Source: Armigeres subalbatus (lineage: Eukaryota > Arthropoda > Insecta > Diptera > Culicidae). From it: a DNA stretch of 64,000 bases. The stretch spans positions 248,001 to 312,000 of the forward strand of contig NW_026943222.1 of assembly GCF_024139115.2 (NCBI RefSeq), in the 5' to 3' direction. The notes beneath the pieces are model-generated. The model was not told the origin of the DNA and searched no databases. It saw nothing but the letters and a program-made list of their open reading frames with translations. A program made the translations under genes and the position numbers. Every line of letters begins with the position of its first letter. Position 1 is the stretch's first letter. Shown here one piece after another: positions 1 through 11,550 of the stretch.

Positions 1-579
1 GTTTTTCAATGTACACACTTAAAATATTTTACAGTGTACGGTAATTTTTTACCGAACTTTCAACAGCTGAACGTTCGGTAATTTGTTCGGTAAACGAAAC
101 ATTTACAGTTCGTTCGGTAATTTTTAATTTTGTGATGATCTGTCGAAATGTACCGTACAGTTCGGTAATTCGAAAAAGGAACTACCGAACGCTTCAATAC
201 TTTTTCATTTAAAAAAAAAAATTAAAAAATATTTATAAATGTTTGATGTTTTCAGTAATAATTATAAAATAAAATACAACTTCGGTATAAAACATGACTT
301 TTCTTTATTTATTTTGTTTACAATCGATTTCATTTTATAATAAAAAAACCCTCGAAAAAACCGCCATGAAAATCTGATCTGGCACATTTCCGTACATGGA
401 ACAACGAGTCACCAAAAATTACTTTCTAAAATTCGTTTTATGTACAGCAATAAAGCTTAAAATAATATTAACACACATATATTTCCACCGTTTTTAAGAA
501 ATGTTGAGAGATTCCAGACGCATACCTTTCCAAGCACAAACGAATATCACCAAAGAAAAATCTGAAAAGAGTGTTGCTA

Positions 580-1207
580 CATTGAAAAACGATATACTTT
601 TGTAAACAATGTAAAATACCTGTTATTATTTCTCCTGTCAATGTCTGAATTTATTTTTATAATGATGAAAAATGAAAAAAAATAACCGTTTCGTAAAAAA
701 AAAGTCTTGATCCGACCGCAAGCTATGCACACTTTTTCTGTAAAGAAGTATGACTTTCACTGTTTGACAGCTCAATCTAGTTTACCGAAGTACTGTAATG
801 CAGAATTTGTTTTGCAGTTTGTTCGGTATTTATTTTACCGTATACGGCAACAACTATGTTTTACCGTACGAACTGCTGGTTTCAATACCGAATTCTGTCA
901 AATAATTTCTCGCTTAACTTTTCAAAAGGACCTAAGTAACATTTTTTTCATGAATTAATTTGAGTACTGCAATCAAAAGCTTGCATGTTGTTCTGTTGAT
1001 TGCGCTAGTCAAATTAATTCATGAAAAAAATGTTACTTAGGACCTTTTGAAAAATTAAGCGAGATTTCTAAATTGCAGTTTGATCGGTAAAATTTTACCG
1101 AAATACGGTAGAATGATTTATTTTAACCGAACTTACGGTAAGTTTTGATGTTTACCGAAGTTTTTCGTCAAAAACTTTACCGAACAGCGAAATATATTTT
1201 AAGTGTG
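580..1207. mobile_element. Nested insertion in the loop of the fold-back element
   Basis: The non-palindromic centre of the fold-back element ends on the right with TAAGTGTG followed by TA, the same terminus as the outer element. It is also rich in TACCG motifs, so a related element probably inserted at the centre. Its left boundary is unclear: a CACACTT occurs near 728, but the arms already part at 580. No coding potential is convincing. Confidence 0.5.
908..1064. mobile_element. 157-bp palindromic MITE, copy 1
   Basis: A short element with long terminal inverted repeats beginning TCTCGCTTAA and ending TTAAGCGAGA; the arms are about 55 bases. A second copy lies at 38985-39140. Here it sits inside the nested loop of a fold-back element, giving three levels of nesting. 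No clean target duplication could be assigned. Confidence 0.75.
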
Positions 1208-2021
1208 TAGCAACACTCTTTTCAGATTTTTCTTTGGTGATATTCGTTTGTGCTTGGAAAGGTATGCGTCTGGAATCTCTCAACATTTCTTAAAAACGGT
1301 GGAAATATATGTGTGTTAATATTATTTTAAGCTTTATTGCTGTACATAAAACGAATTTTAGAAAGTAATTTTTGCTGACTCGTTGTTCCATGTACGGAAA
1401 TGTGCCAGATCAGATTTTCATGGCGGTTTTTTCGAGGGTTTTTTTATTATAAAATGAAATCGATTGTAAACAAAATAAATAAAGTCATGTTTTATACCGA
1501 AGTTGTATTTTATTTTATAACTATTACTGAAAGCATCAAACATTTATAAATATTTTTCCATTTTTTTTTCAAAATGAAAAAGTACCGAAGCGTTCGGTAG
1601 TTCCTTTTTTGAATTACCGAACTGTACGGTAAATTTTGACAGATCATTACAAAATTAAAAATTACCGAACGAACTGTAAATGTTTCGTTTACCGAACATA
1701 TTACCGAACGTTCAGCTGTTGAAAGTTCGGTAAAAAATTACCGTACACTGTAAAATATTTTAAGTGTGTACTTTATTGGATATGAGAAAGCTGCTTTCCC
1801 GAGCGCGACTCCCTCAGTTAAAGATTGAAATTGAAATTTTCTCGCAATGTTGTGAATTCTCAACAAGCTTTCAAGAAGCGTAAATCAGTTCTTTCTTTAA
1901 AGTGAAATAAAATTAAAAGGCTATGTTTGCCTCGTTAGCAATCCCAACGACGTCAAGGATGGCCGTCGGCGAAGGCTGCTATAGAAAATTTATTAGCCGT
2001 GGTAGCTGCTGCAGTCGTTTA

Positions 2022-2168
2022 TGGCCCGTTTACATATAGGCTAGTTCTAGCGGACAATGCACTGTCCGACAATACTAGCGCGAAATTAGCATAATGTAAA
2101 CAGGAATTGTCATCTGCTAATAGTGTTTACATTATGCTAATATCGAGCTAGTATATGTAAACGGGCCA
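2022..2168. mobile_element. 147-bp MITE, TGGCCCGTTTACATATA termini
   Basis: The inverted termini TGGCCCGTTTACATATA and TATATGTAAACGGGCCA are near perfect and flanked by TA on both sides (2020-2021 and 2169-2170). The length and TA duplication suit a Tc1/mariner-type MITE. It has no coding capacity. Confidence 0.75.
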
Positions 2169-4340
2169 TATGGCCCTGATACTACAATCTATTGTAGCAA
2201 GGCACCTGCCGATAGCACTGGCCATATCTGACAAACGATTTGATCATGATTATACTACTGTTTATATTTCATCAGAATCCTGTATGAAGGGCCAAAAATG
2301 GGTGGGGTAGTTCCATAAGCAGACACTTATGCGAATCCACGGGAGGAATAGAGAATCTCCTTCCAGAAGAAAGTTCGTACATACAATATTATAATCTAGC
2401 CCTCGTTTCCCAGATTGACCCAATAGATGGGGAGAAGAGCCCGCCCTTTATCCACGAGATGTTAACAATAGGAAGTTGGCGATTCCACTCTTCCTATCCA
2501 AATCGCTTCAATAGGGTGCCCTGATGGTTGTTTTGTCCGACGGCGGTGGTTGCTGCCAAAAAAAATTTACCGCGCAATCATCTGTAACCATTCAGCAGAA
2601 ATCATTTCGCAAATTCAATCAATTTCAAACAAAGGACCGATTTTTTAAATGGCGCGTCTTTGCCATTACAAACAGCATGCGAGTGACTTGCGTGATATTT
2701 CTACTGACGACGAGTTTTCTGCAGCATCCACTTCCGATGGATGATTTTTCACTTTGCTGGATATTTTCGGTAAAACAAATTCTTTTCTGTGTATAATGGT
2801 TGTTCTAACAAAGGACCGAATGATTTAATTGTACCACGACCGCAGTCCGAATATTCGTTGCTACGGACGCAAGACGGTTCACGCTCCGTGAAATCCCAAC
2901 CGCAAATGCTGATGCTTCTGCCACGACCGCCACACACACCACCGAACGCCAACGCCACCGAGCCGTTGTTTCTAGACCGCTACCAGACGGTACACGCTCC
3001 AGCGGAGCTTGCCGTGAAATCTTGAATGAAAATGACGCGCGCGCGTAGGACACGACTCTTTTTATGCACAGCTATAATGAAGCAGTGGGCCAAAAGGTGC
3101 GTACGTTACAGCAATCTGATGTCTGTGTTGGGGATGCATGAATGGAATTGGTTAGTTCTGAATTTTGTACCGGACGTGAAAGAACTAAAATTTTTAATAG
3201 TTCGACGTTGATAATTAATAGTTTTAAAACAATTTGCGAATCGGTGGAAAGTTTCCGAATCTATTGTTAAGAAAATTTTGAAAATCCATTGAAAGATAAA
3301 GTCGCTATTAACGTTTGAAATCTTACATGATTTTGTGACGGTCCCCAATTTGGAAATTTTCATTTGGCACCCTGTATCCAAGGCTTTCCCTTAGACGTAG
3401 TTTACGTCAAAACAATCAGTAGTGCTAAAGGGGATCCTACCGCTAGAAAAAGTCACAGCTAGAAAAAGTGAACTTCTTCTTGGACAACCGCAGCAATTAT
3501 AGCAGGGACTAATCAGGATGTGCTGAGCCTCCACGACCACGACCTAATCATTGTTGTGAAGCAAAAATGGAAGTTCATGTTGGAGTCCAGTAAAAAAAGG
3601 CAGCACGTTTTCGCCTCTACGTTAAAGAAAACGTGTTGGTATTGAACCAGACTGGGAAGCTTTGTACGTGGTTTTCGGAGCTCCGAGCTGTGTTGAATAA
3701 TACGTGGTAGATAAGATTGGTTGTCGTGCGAGAAGGAATTTAATCGTTTTTTTATAACTTCGTGGATAAGTGTAGGATCTGCGAAGAAATCAACACTGGT
3801 CGTGGATCAATATTCTGAGGACCAAGCGGCGAAACATGCAGAGATATATCAATGAATCAATGAATGATCCCGAAAGGAAGTTGTGGAACCTGTTCTGACT
3901 GCCGGCAAGCGGGATCCTCTTAGAAAAACCTTCTGCCATTGATAATTCACTACATGTCTGTCGATATACATATTGCACGATTGCTTTGATTGCCAATTAG
4001 GTGACTGTCTGCTATGGTTCGCATTAGGCCTATTTGGATGGTTTCGAAGCAATTGGATAATTAGTTCATATAGTAAATGGCATGTGTTGTTTTACTGCCA
4101 TACATTCCCCCTCTTCCCTGTTTTTTTTCAATTTGATAAAAAGAATCAGTTTTCCTTGAAAAATTTCATATTTTTATAAATTCTTTATTATGCATATAAG
4201 ATACAACATTTTTCATACCATACCATATTTGCTCAATTATAGTAAGCCGAAGTGGAATTCAACTAATCAAATTATCTCCTTGAGGACTTAACTCGCATAA
4301 CAATCAAAATGGTTTTGGATGACTACAAGGATTATACCTA
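2169..4340. other. Unassigned sequence, probably old repeats
   Basis: About 2.2 kb with no gene I can support. Short open frames around 2524-3381 lack splice signals or family motifs. A stretch near 2870-3020 contains two imperfect copies of a segment reading CACGCTCC then GTGAAATC. It may be intronic to the plus-strand gene whose last exon is at 5982. Confidence 0.4.
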
Positions 4341-4357
4341 TTCCATTTATTTATCAG

Positions 4358-5850
4358 TTAGTTGCTGATTCTGAGTATCTGAGATCTCCAAATATGATAT
4401 GTGGGGTTCGATTCCGCCGATCTAGCTGGCCGGTGGCCTGGTCGCGCGTGCTGTGTGGCGTCCGTCTTGGTTGCCGATGAAGAGTCGGAGCCGACAGATA
4501 ACACTGAATCAACAATTAGACGCCACAATACACGATTCAAATCCGCATCTCTCCATCCTCGTTGCAGTCTACGCCGTCTCGTACCTGCCGGGTCGGAAGC
4601 GAACACCATCTTTGCAGAGTTGCTGTCCGGCATTCTTGCAACATGCCCTGCCCATCGTACACTTCCGGCTTTAGCTACCTTCGGAATACTTCGACATAGA
4701 GCTGGGCGAGCTCGTGGTTCATTCTTCGCCGCCACACACCGTCTTCTTGCACACCGCCAAACATGGTCATAAACACCCGTCTCTCGAATACTCCGAGTGC
4801 TTGCAAGTCCTTCGAGCATTGTCCATGTTTCAGCCAGCTTGATAACTTCTCACGAACTTATTCACTAATGGAGGCGGCGAAATCAATTAGTCGAAGGCCG
4901 TTTTCGTTCGTCAGCCGGTGAGCGCTGAACTTTCCAATGGTCGGTCTAATCTCCTCCTCTTGGCCAACCTGAGCGTTCAAATCTCCTATGATGATTTTGA
5001 CGTCGTGGCTTGGGCAGCTGCCGTACTAGCGTTTCAGCTGCGCGTAGAATGCGTCCTTATCATCATCAGTGCTTCCGGAGTGTGGGCTATGGACGTTGAT
5101 TATGCTGAAGTTGAAGAACCGGCCTTTGATACTCAACCTGCACATTCTCTCATTGATCGGCCACCACCCGATCACGCGCCTTTGCATATCGCCCATCACT
5201 ATAGAAGCTGTTCTCAGCTCGTATGTGTTGCCGCAGTTCTGGTAGCTGGTATGGTTACATCGAAACGTTCGCCCCATTGATCCCTTCCATCAAACCTCCT
5301 ACAGCGCTACAATGCCGAATCCACGGTCCTTGAGCACATCGGCGAGTATGCGTGTGCTCCCGATGAAGTTGAGAGATTTGCAGTTCCACGAACCGAGTTT
5401 CCAATCGCTAGTCCCTTTTCGTCGCAGTGGTCTTCGCCGATTGTTCCGGTCCGTACTCTCTTGTTGATTATTCGTTGCGTGAGTTTTTTTAAAGCTTGAC
5501 TTGCAGGGCCTGACATCAATTCCTCTAAATTTCCGGAGGACCATTCTTCCTTATTTCTGGTGGACCATGGTGCACAGTTTCACTTAGAGTCCCTTCCTGG
5601 CACTCGGACGATGATCAGCCGCCCCTAACATAGAGAACAGACGCTGTTGTGAGCCGCTCCCAAAATGGAGAAAAGACGCTCAGTAAGATTTGCACCTCCG
5701 GAGAGGAGCAAACCCCCCCTTCCCTGTCAGCATACGCCCATAGTTCCCACCGGTTGGCTACCTGATCTTCCCTAAAGTTACTCGTATCCCGGCCAGCGCC
5801 ACGAGAAGGTAGGGTTAGGAGTTGCTGGGTAAGAGGCTAAGGAGATGCGG
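4358..5850 (-). pseudogene. Internally deleted non-LTR retrotransposon (LINE A)
   Basis: On the minus strand the order is: a 5' untranslated-like segment (5560-5850); an N-terminal region with the motif WKLGSWNCKSL (about 5370-5410); an apurinic-type endonuclease stretch with IINVHSPH and an intact GDLNAQVG motif (about 4880-5280); then directly the C-terminal tail with RWAGHVARMPDSN (4358-4819). The whole reverse transcriptase core present in the related element at 35165-38340 is missing, so the copy has an internal deletion. It also carries stops and frameshifts. It is a dead relic of the same broad family as the elements at 11879 and 35165, and lies in the presumed intron just upstream of the plus-strand exon at 5982. 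Confidence 0.8.
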
Positions 5851-5981
5851 TTTATTTATTTTGTAAAAATGATCTGGTCAGCCTAGTTATGTTTGTCAAT
5901 AATCTCTAAAAAGATCGTCTTAGAAAGTTTAGCTTTATTTGTTAATCGTACAATAATGGTAAATCTTTCATTTTTTTCCAG

Positions 5982-6112
5982 CAGAACCAAATCCAATCCA
6001 GAACAACGGAAACGGTGTACTGAGCAACAAGTTGTCTCGCCTGACCTTGGCCACATTCGACGATGAAGGCCGCTGCATTGGCCAGATGGGATCGCTATCA
6101 ATTAGTTATTAA
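5982..6112 (+). CDS. Terminal coding exon of an unidentified plus-strand gene
   Basis: A polypyrimidine tract ending TTTCCAG (to 5981) precedes an open frame that reads ...NGNGVLSNKLSRLTLATF... and ends MGSLSISY and TAA at 6110-6112. Codon use looks coding (CTG, GCC, TTC, GGC), unlike the surrounding AT-rich DNA. The exon starts in phase 1: two bases complete a codon from an upstream exon that is not visible. Two acceptors lie in tandem (CAGCAG, 5979-5984), so splicing could include or omit one codon. The residues up to the stop are polar and hydrophobic with no transmembrane segment. I do not recognise the protein. Upstream exons must lie left of the window or be hidden in repeats. The gene converges on DRC7, whose stop is at 10012. 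Confidence 0.7.
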
Positions 6113-7385
6113 CATTTAATTCTCGTCTAAGTGGAGGTCGTGTTGTAAAGTTTCTATCCTAGGGCAACGATTCACATGTTGAAAGAGATAGATGAAGAAA
6201 ACCGCGGAAAAAAGACTACGACGAAGTTAAGTGATCTGCAGAGCAGGAGCGCAAAACCTAGGGTTGATACCCAATTTATACTTCATTTCCCGGCTAGCAA
6301 AATCTTATCTAAATAATAATAAGCATAAAATGGATTCAGAATTCAACTCGCAGCTGTTGATATTCACGTGATATTGTATGACATGAATAATAGAATAAAT
6401 CATAACTGCACTAGCATCCGCGTCCCATTACAGTCGGATCAGTCAGTGTGAGAAGCATGTGAATCGAATACGAATTTACTTGTAAATAGGTAATCCAATT
6501 GATTGATATCTTTTTAAAGGAAGAATATGCAAACAAAACCAACTTTGTACTCTTACAACAAATTAGTTCAATATTACACCAACATAATCGCATTCACTCA
6601 CACTCAGTCATTTTCAGATGTAAATCTACTTAGCAAAGTCAACCAAAATAACAAAACACAAATCCCACGCGTTTCCTTGTATAACAATGCCCTGGAAAAA
6701 AAATTGCTGACGCAGTAAGGATGTATATTAAGACGATCCCAAAACCCAAATCACTCAAAGTAACACAAATATACTTACACACGTACACAAAAACAGAACA
6801 GAAAAACCAATAACGATTCGAACCAGAATGGAATTTAATTGCAAAGTCTGCGGCAGAGATAGAGCGATAGCCAGAAATAGACAGGAAAAGTGATGAACAA
6901 GGAATAGTAGAAATGAATGCAAAGTGGTCAAATAATTTTGATAAGTTCAATTTAATAAGGAAAATATACCAAGTGAATATGTAAATCTACCTTATATATA
7001 CCGGATAAGATAAATATATATTTAGATATTTTGTACTAAAACACGTGAAAAAAAATATGAAAAGCAGAAACAAAACGATGCAAGCTGAAAATGAGTTTAG
7101 AAACGACCACTGATCCGAAATATAGAAAAAAAGAAGAACTCTAAGAAGTCGAAAATGGGATATAAAACTGGGAAGCAAATCGCCAAAAGGGAGTCAAACG
7201 GATATCAATAATGTAAGCTAAGCAAGTTTGATCAGAAATGCGATAATATGAACATCACTAATCGGGCAGCAGAGTCAGGGAGATGACGAAAAAAGCCGAA
7301 GCGCAATTAGGGCTGAAGCATATGGAGGTAGCAGAGTCGACAAGAGAAGATAATTAATTTTGAATAAAAAAAGGTATCTGTAAGT
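6113..7385 (+). other. Probable 3' UTR of the plus-strand gene
   Basis: AT-rich sequence without open frames or clear repeats follows the stop at 6112. Candidate polyadenylation signals AATAAA lie at 6394-6399 and 7363-7368. Which one is used cannot be decided from sequence, so the end is approximate. Confidence 0.45.
6394..6399 (+). terminator. Candidate poly(A) signal AATAAA
   Basis: This is the first canonical AATAAA downstream of the stop codon at 6112, about 280 bases into the presumed 3' UTR. It is a weak call on its own in such AT-rich DNA. Confidence 0.35.
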
Positions 7386-7581
7386 TGGCGGTTTTTTCCT
7401 GTGATTGGTTGTGAAAATTCCAGATGAAGAACATATGTTAGGGATATGTGATGAATTAGATTTCGATTTCGAAAAAAATCATTGTTTTTTAAGTATTTTA
7501 GAAGAACAGTGTCAAAGCATTTTATCCGTGAACTTTATTAATTATGCTTGTTCTACTGGATTATTGTCTATTCTGACTGTT

Positions 7582-7752
7582 CTCACGCACAGAGAGAAAA
7601 ATTCATAAATATGGATCCGCCGAACTTCACACAGGTTATATAGCATGCAAGTTTCAAGCAAACTTGCGAGGTAGAGGATCATCCCAGCGAGGAATTACGT
7701 AAGTTGCCGTACCACAAGTTTTACTTTTCATTATTTTTTTCCTGTGCGTGAG
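7582..7752. mobile_element. Candidate MITE, CTCACGCACAG termini
   Basis: CTCACGCACAG at 7582-7592 is inverted as CTGTGCGTGAG at 7742-7752, and the similarity continues loosely into the A-rich interior. The length of 171 bp fits a MITE. No target duplication is visible. Confidence 0.45.
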
Positions 7753-8371
7753 ACGATCATGTGGCTTGGATCGGTGGTAATTTCCACTCTATTCGAAATG
7801 CCTCACTGCATTAGAGAAGTAGAGTACTGGAAGATAACGGGTGACAAATGAAAAAAAAATAATGGAAAAAAAAAGGCTTGGGATAAAATATAAAAATAAT
7901 CAATCTGATATATGATATACAAAGAGTTGTCCTTAGTCTTCAAACTTAGACTAATGAATATTGGCGATTTTCGGAATGCTGCTTCTGATCCTGCTTATAG
8001 GTTGCTTTGTGTTTGGCCTTACAATCACCTTTGAATACGATGGAGAAGAGTAGACCAAATAATGCTAACAGTTATCTAAACATTTTCACGTTTAACACTT
8101 TCAGGACGGATTGGTCATATATGCCCAGAGTTTTAAATTGGCTGTGTAAAATCACAGAAAAAAGATAGGTCCCCATTTTTTTTCAGCAAAACAGTTCACC
8201 AGGATGTTGACATTGCAGGAAGAATATCGGGGGTCAAGTTTGACTATACCCTGAAGACCTAGATATCCGAAACCTTGGGAAGATTTTGCTTCTGAGAGCA
8301 TGCAAATGAATCTGAAATGTTTGAATCCGAAATCACACTGTTTGATATTTCTGAATACTCAGATAAGTTGA
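7753..8371. other. Unassigned AT-rich sequence
   Basis: No open frame with support, no RNA gene, and no clear repeat boundaries. The right edge may include further decayed LINE sequence belonging to the fragment that begins at 8372. Confidence 0.35.
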
Positions 8372-8572
8372 GCCATCCTGAATGTTGTGCCTGTGTTTTA
8401 CGAGGATTACGAGATGCTCGGCAACTGCCGAACAAATTACGCCAAATTTGGGCCTCTCAACCGAATGATGGCCGTTTACAATCAACACTGCGAAACTATT
8501 GACTTAACAATGTCTCGGCATAACATTAGACAGTATTTCCAAAGAACAAACATTACAAATTCAGCAATATAA
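8372..8572 (+). pseudogene. C-terminal fragment of a non-LTR retrotransposon ORF
   Basis: An open frame of about 66 codons contains NCRTNYAKFGPLNRMMAVYN followed by TMSRHNIRQYF. The spacing (R-T-N-Y, then P-L-N-R-M, then an S-R near the end) resembles the extreme C-terminus of insect Jockey/Loa-type LINE proteins. The minus-strand fragment at 33293-33560 has comparable motifs. Downstream is an AT-rich tail with AATAAA-like signals near 8681. There is no good splice acceptor upstream, which argues against a host exon. Family assignment is inferred from motif layout. Confidence 0.5.
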
Positions 8573-8697
8573 ATTCAAAATTATATATCACTTTTCTAAA
8601 AAAACCTATTATTTAATTATACTATAGCATTACAAAAACAAACATGTATATGTATATGTACTAGTCTACGTTGGTTGACGAAATAAAATAAACAATC

Positions 8698-9540
8698 AAG
8701 GTACTCCAAAACGTTCTGGAGTTCAGCCCACGCCCTAGCAGCACACATGTTCCACGTAGGTTACTACAATTGCATATTTGACCAGATTTGGTCACAATCA
8801 AGTTGCTGCAACCATTTTTGTTTGACTTGTGCTACTCGGGCGGTATCTATCAGATCAATCAAGGATTTTGCAATGTCCTCATCGTCGGTATAAAACCAAT
8901 CTGGTTCAATAAACATATACGCCTCATGCAAATCCAATTTTCTTGATATGGAAGAAAAATGGGACTTGCATGATGCGTATATGCTCATTGAACTAGATGG
9001 GGTGTATATCGACGGGGAGGATATTGCAAAAGGCCTTTCCTCATCGTCGTTGTATACCGACGTACCAATCTCGTTCAATAAGCATATACGCATCATGCAA
9101 AGCCTATTTTCTTGAAGACGGGATACTCAAGGTTACTCTAAAATGTTCTGGAGTTCAACCAACGGTATCTATAAGATCAATCAAGGCTTTTGCAATGTCT
9201 TCATCGTAGGTATACCCATAATCCTGTTCAACAGGTATATACGTATCATACAAACCCAATGTTCTTGAGTACGGGATCTTCAAGGTAATCCAAAATATTC
9301 TTGAGTTTAGTTCATAGTTTATCTACAAGATCAATCAGGACTTTCGCAATATCCTCATAATCGGTACTTGCCCAATACGGTGTAATAAGCATATGATCCT
9401 AATTTCCATGAACATGATCTCCAATGTCCAAGGTGCTTCAAAATGAACTTGAGTCAAGATGCACAATGACAATAAGGTTAATCTACGATTTGTTCTGCGT
9501 TCACGGACTTGTATGATCAAGTAGTTCAATCGTTATGGTT
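8698..9540 (-). repeat. Decayed array of a coding-like module, one unit inverted
   Basis: Read on the minus strand, a module reappears at least four times. Its peptide versions include DLHEAYMFIEPDW...DDEDIAKSLIDLIDT (about 8830-8940), then weaker copies near 9035-9105, 9170-9260 and 9330-9400. Spacers share AAGGTxxTCCAAAAT.TTCTGGAGTT. Between two of the minus-strand units, one unit (about 8950-9040) runs on the plus strand (LHDAYMLIELDGVYIDGEDI), creating a hairpin. The longest open stretch ends with a stop at 8764-8766. Most units are frameshifted. It looks like a degenerated tandem repeat derived from a gene segment. I do not recognise the source protein. Confidence 0.6.
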
Positions 9541-10011
9541 TCCATGACGTTTTGGAGAACCTAAAAGGTTTGTAGTACCTAGCTTGTATGAATATGATTG
9601 AAGTCATATCAATGGGCTTACTGGGATATCATATCATACATCATTCATAAGTTGGTTCATTGGATAGATCACATGATCCGAGCTACAATAAGGGTCTATA
9701 CAGTCGATCCTCTATGAATCGCTAATGAAAGAACCATTGACTCAAGCATACAACGAGATATGAAATAGAAGAACAATCGGAACCAGAGCAGAATAGAAGC
9801 CTTTGTACTCATATTAAGATAGTGGATAATATTTGAACTCTATTGAGCCAGCATACAAAAACACATACCTGGGAAACTTTCTGGAATAGAATTTTGTATT
9901 TCTTTCAGATTAAATAAATATAACTGTATTCAAGCTGATATATTGAAAAAATCAAAATGCACTCAAATGTTTAGAAAACTACAAATTTTACTCAAAAATC
10001 ACCCAAAAAAC
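9541..10011. other. Unassigned; 3' flank and 3' UTR of DRC7
   Basis: AT-rich sequence immediately downstream of the DRC7 stop codon (minus strand). No convincing poly(A) signal could be picked. The part above 9850 is likely 3' UTR. Confidence 0.35.
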
Positions 10012-10665
10012 TTATTGCGTTTTCCCCAACGGCGATGAATCACTCAATCTTTCATCCTCGTACAGCGCCTTCTCCAGATGTTCTGCCTTCATCCGGTACT
10101 CATCACGAAGATTGTCGATCCGCATCTGTACCACGTTTTTGTTCAGTTCGATGTTCTCTCCCTCCGTGATAAATTTGTCGTATTCTTCGTCCTCGAAATG
10201 CTCCTGATACTTGCTCAAAAATCTGCGCAACGAGTGTTCCTCGGATAGCAGCTCGTCCAAACGAACTTTCATCTCGTCCTCCAGTCCACTGTAGAATTTC
10301 CGCAAGTCGTCCTTACAGCTCTGGTAGGCAGCCATCAGCTTATGGTGGTTGGTGTTACTTTCGGACAACCTCAACAGGTACGGAGCCAAAAAGTCCGCCT
10401 GCTGTTGCTTGATGAGTTCTTCCCGGGCGCGAGCTTTCTCATATTTCTCCAACCGTATGCGGCGGGCTTCTGCATTTCGCAACGGGTCGAACAAACTGAA
10501 CGACAGCTTCGGCGAGTCGATTTGTCTCTTGCGCTCTCTCAGCAGAGTTTCGATTTCCACTACCCGTCGATAGAAGGATCGAGTTGATGCTTCCTCAGCT
10601 TTCATCTGTTCTTTCAGTAGAAGAAACAGTTCCAAGTGAGTCGGTTGAGGATCCCATGGGTTGGA
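10012..10665 (-). CDS. DRC7: DRC7, last coding exon (C-terminal 217 residues)
   Basis: The exon opens after a consensus acceptor (TTTATTTCAG) in phase 0 and begins SNPWDPQPTHLEL, ending SSPLGKTQ and TAA at 10014-10012. It is highly charged and helical: an N-terminal coiled-coil run (KEQMKAEEASTRSFYRRVVE), a middle motif QQADFLAPYLLRLSES, and the closing YEDERLSDSSP. This order matches the C-terminal part of DRC7/CCDC135, where a coiled coil is followed by a DYLAPFLAQL-like stretch and a KLYKDPRL-like tail. DRC7 is a subunit of the nexin-dynein regulatory complex that links outer doublets in axonemes. In insects, motile cilia are essentially limited to sperm tails and mechanosensory neurons. 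The open frame continues upstream past the acceptor into the intron, but that part lacks homology and is excluded. The intron to the previous exon is about 10.0 kb. Confidence 0.92.
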   Translation of the reverse strand, partial: SNPWDPQPTHLELFLLLKEQMKAEEASTRSFYRRVVEIETLLRERKRQIDSPKLSFSLFDPLRNAEARRIRLEKYEKARAREELIKQQQADFLAPYLLRLSESNTNHHKLMAAYQSCKDDLRKFYSGLEDEMKVRLDELLSEEHSLRRFLSKYQEHFEDEEYDKFITEGENIELNKNVVQMRIDNLRDEYRMKAEHLEKALYEDERLSDSSPLGKTQ

Positions 10666-11540
10666 CTGAAATAAAAGATTTGTGGGTATTGGATATCCTT
10701 TTATATTGAAATATAAGATGGAAAAGGTGGAAAACCAAGTATCGCGCCTAGGGTTATAAGGGCGTACCGTAGCGTAACTGTACCTATTAATCAATTTCTT
10801 TTTATCGTTTTGTTCTTTTCTTTATAACTCAACTGAATTAGAAGCTACAATCATGATTGTTGCTTATTAGGGTGTCCCAAAAAAACACTATGTTTTAAAA
10901 GTCATGGTGCTCAAGCCTTATATGAAAGAATATCGCATCTGGAGCATTTCTGTAGAACAACCCAAAATTCTAAAAAATAGTTTAGGAGCTCCGATTTTAG
11001 AAAAAAAAACTGTTTTTTGCACTTATTGTCATATATTGGCTATATTCGCCACATTTTAATCATTTTTTTAATCTTTTTTAATAAATATTTTTTGATTTTT
11101 TTGTGGTTTATAATGAGTATCCTACATGGTAATTCAGTTAGTATTATGCAATTATATGGCCTCTAGAACCAATTCAATATCATAAAAATGTATTTTTTTT
11201 TTCGCAGAAATTAACCTCGTGTCTGTAAAATATTTTTTTCTCGCGCATTGTCAACCATTATGAAAAAGGTATTTTTTATAAGGAAAGTTTTCGTGATAAC
11301 AGATCGCAAAAATATCATAACGGGGCTGAGATATTAAATATTTAGTAAACTCCTAAAACCATGATTTTTTGCTAATCTATAAAATTCAACAATATTTTGG
11401 TGGATATTTCAACAATTTCAACGTTTTTGACACCAAATATAAGAATATATATCCAGGCTGAAGTTACATGTAACATTAATGCAAATCAAATTGGCTTGTC
11501 TTAAAACAAAGGCGTTTTAAAAACTCTGATTAACATTTTC
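10666..11540. other. DRC7 intron, unassigned repeat-like sequence
   Basis: Intron sequence with a segment opening GGTGTCCCAAAAAAACACT near 10871, the kind of phrase that starts dispersed mosquito repeats. No matching opposite terminus was found, so boundaries are not given. Confidence 0.35.
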
Positions 11541-11550
11541 CGGATATTGT

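Larger units (their letters stand above)
14..1768. mobile_element. Large fold-back DNA element, CACACTTA termini, TA target site
   Basis: The two ends are long inverted copies of each other. The left arm (14-579) and right arm (1208-1768) match along roughly 560 bases with only scattered differences. Both ends read CACACTTA inward and are flanked by TA, as expected for a Tc1/mariner-type TA duplication. The arms are dense in the TACCG/CGGTA motif. No transposase is visible, so this is a non-autonomous fold-back element. The symmetry breaks exactly at a TA (578-579 and 1208-1209), which suggests the 628-base centre is a later insertion. Confidence 0.8.

Noticed and set aside
7405..7608. 67-codon frame MVVKIPDEEHML... 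as a small gene
   Set aside because: The frame begins with GTG, has no splice or promoter support, and runs into the terminus of a MITE candidate.
10666..10794. N-terminal extension of the last DRC7 exon (MINRYSYATV...)
   Set aside because: It lies upstream of a consensus acceptor, is not conserved in DRC7, and the adjoining exon joins in frame at 10665.
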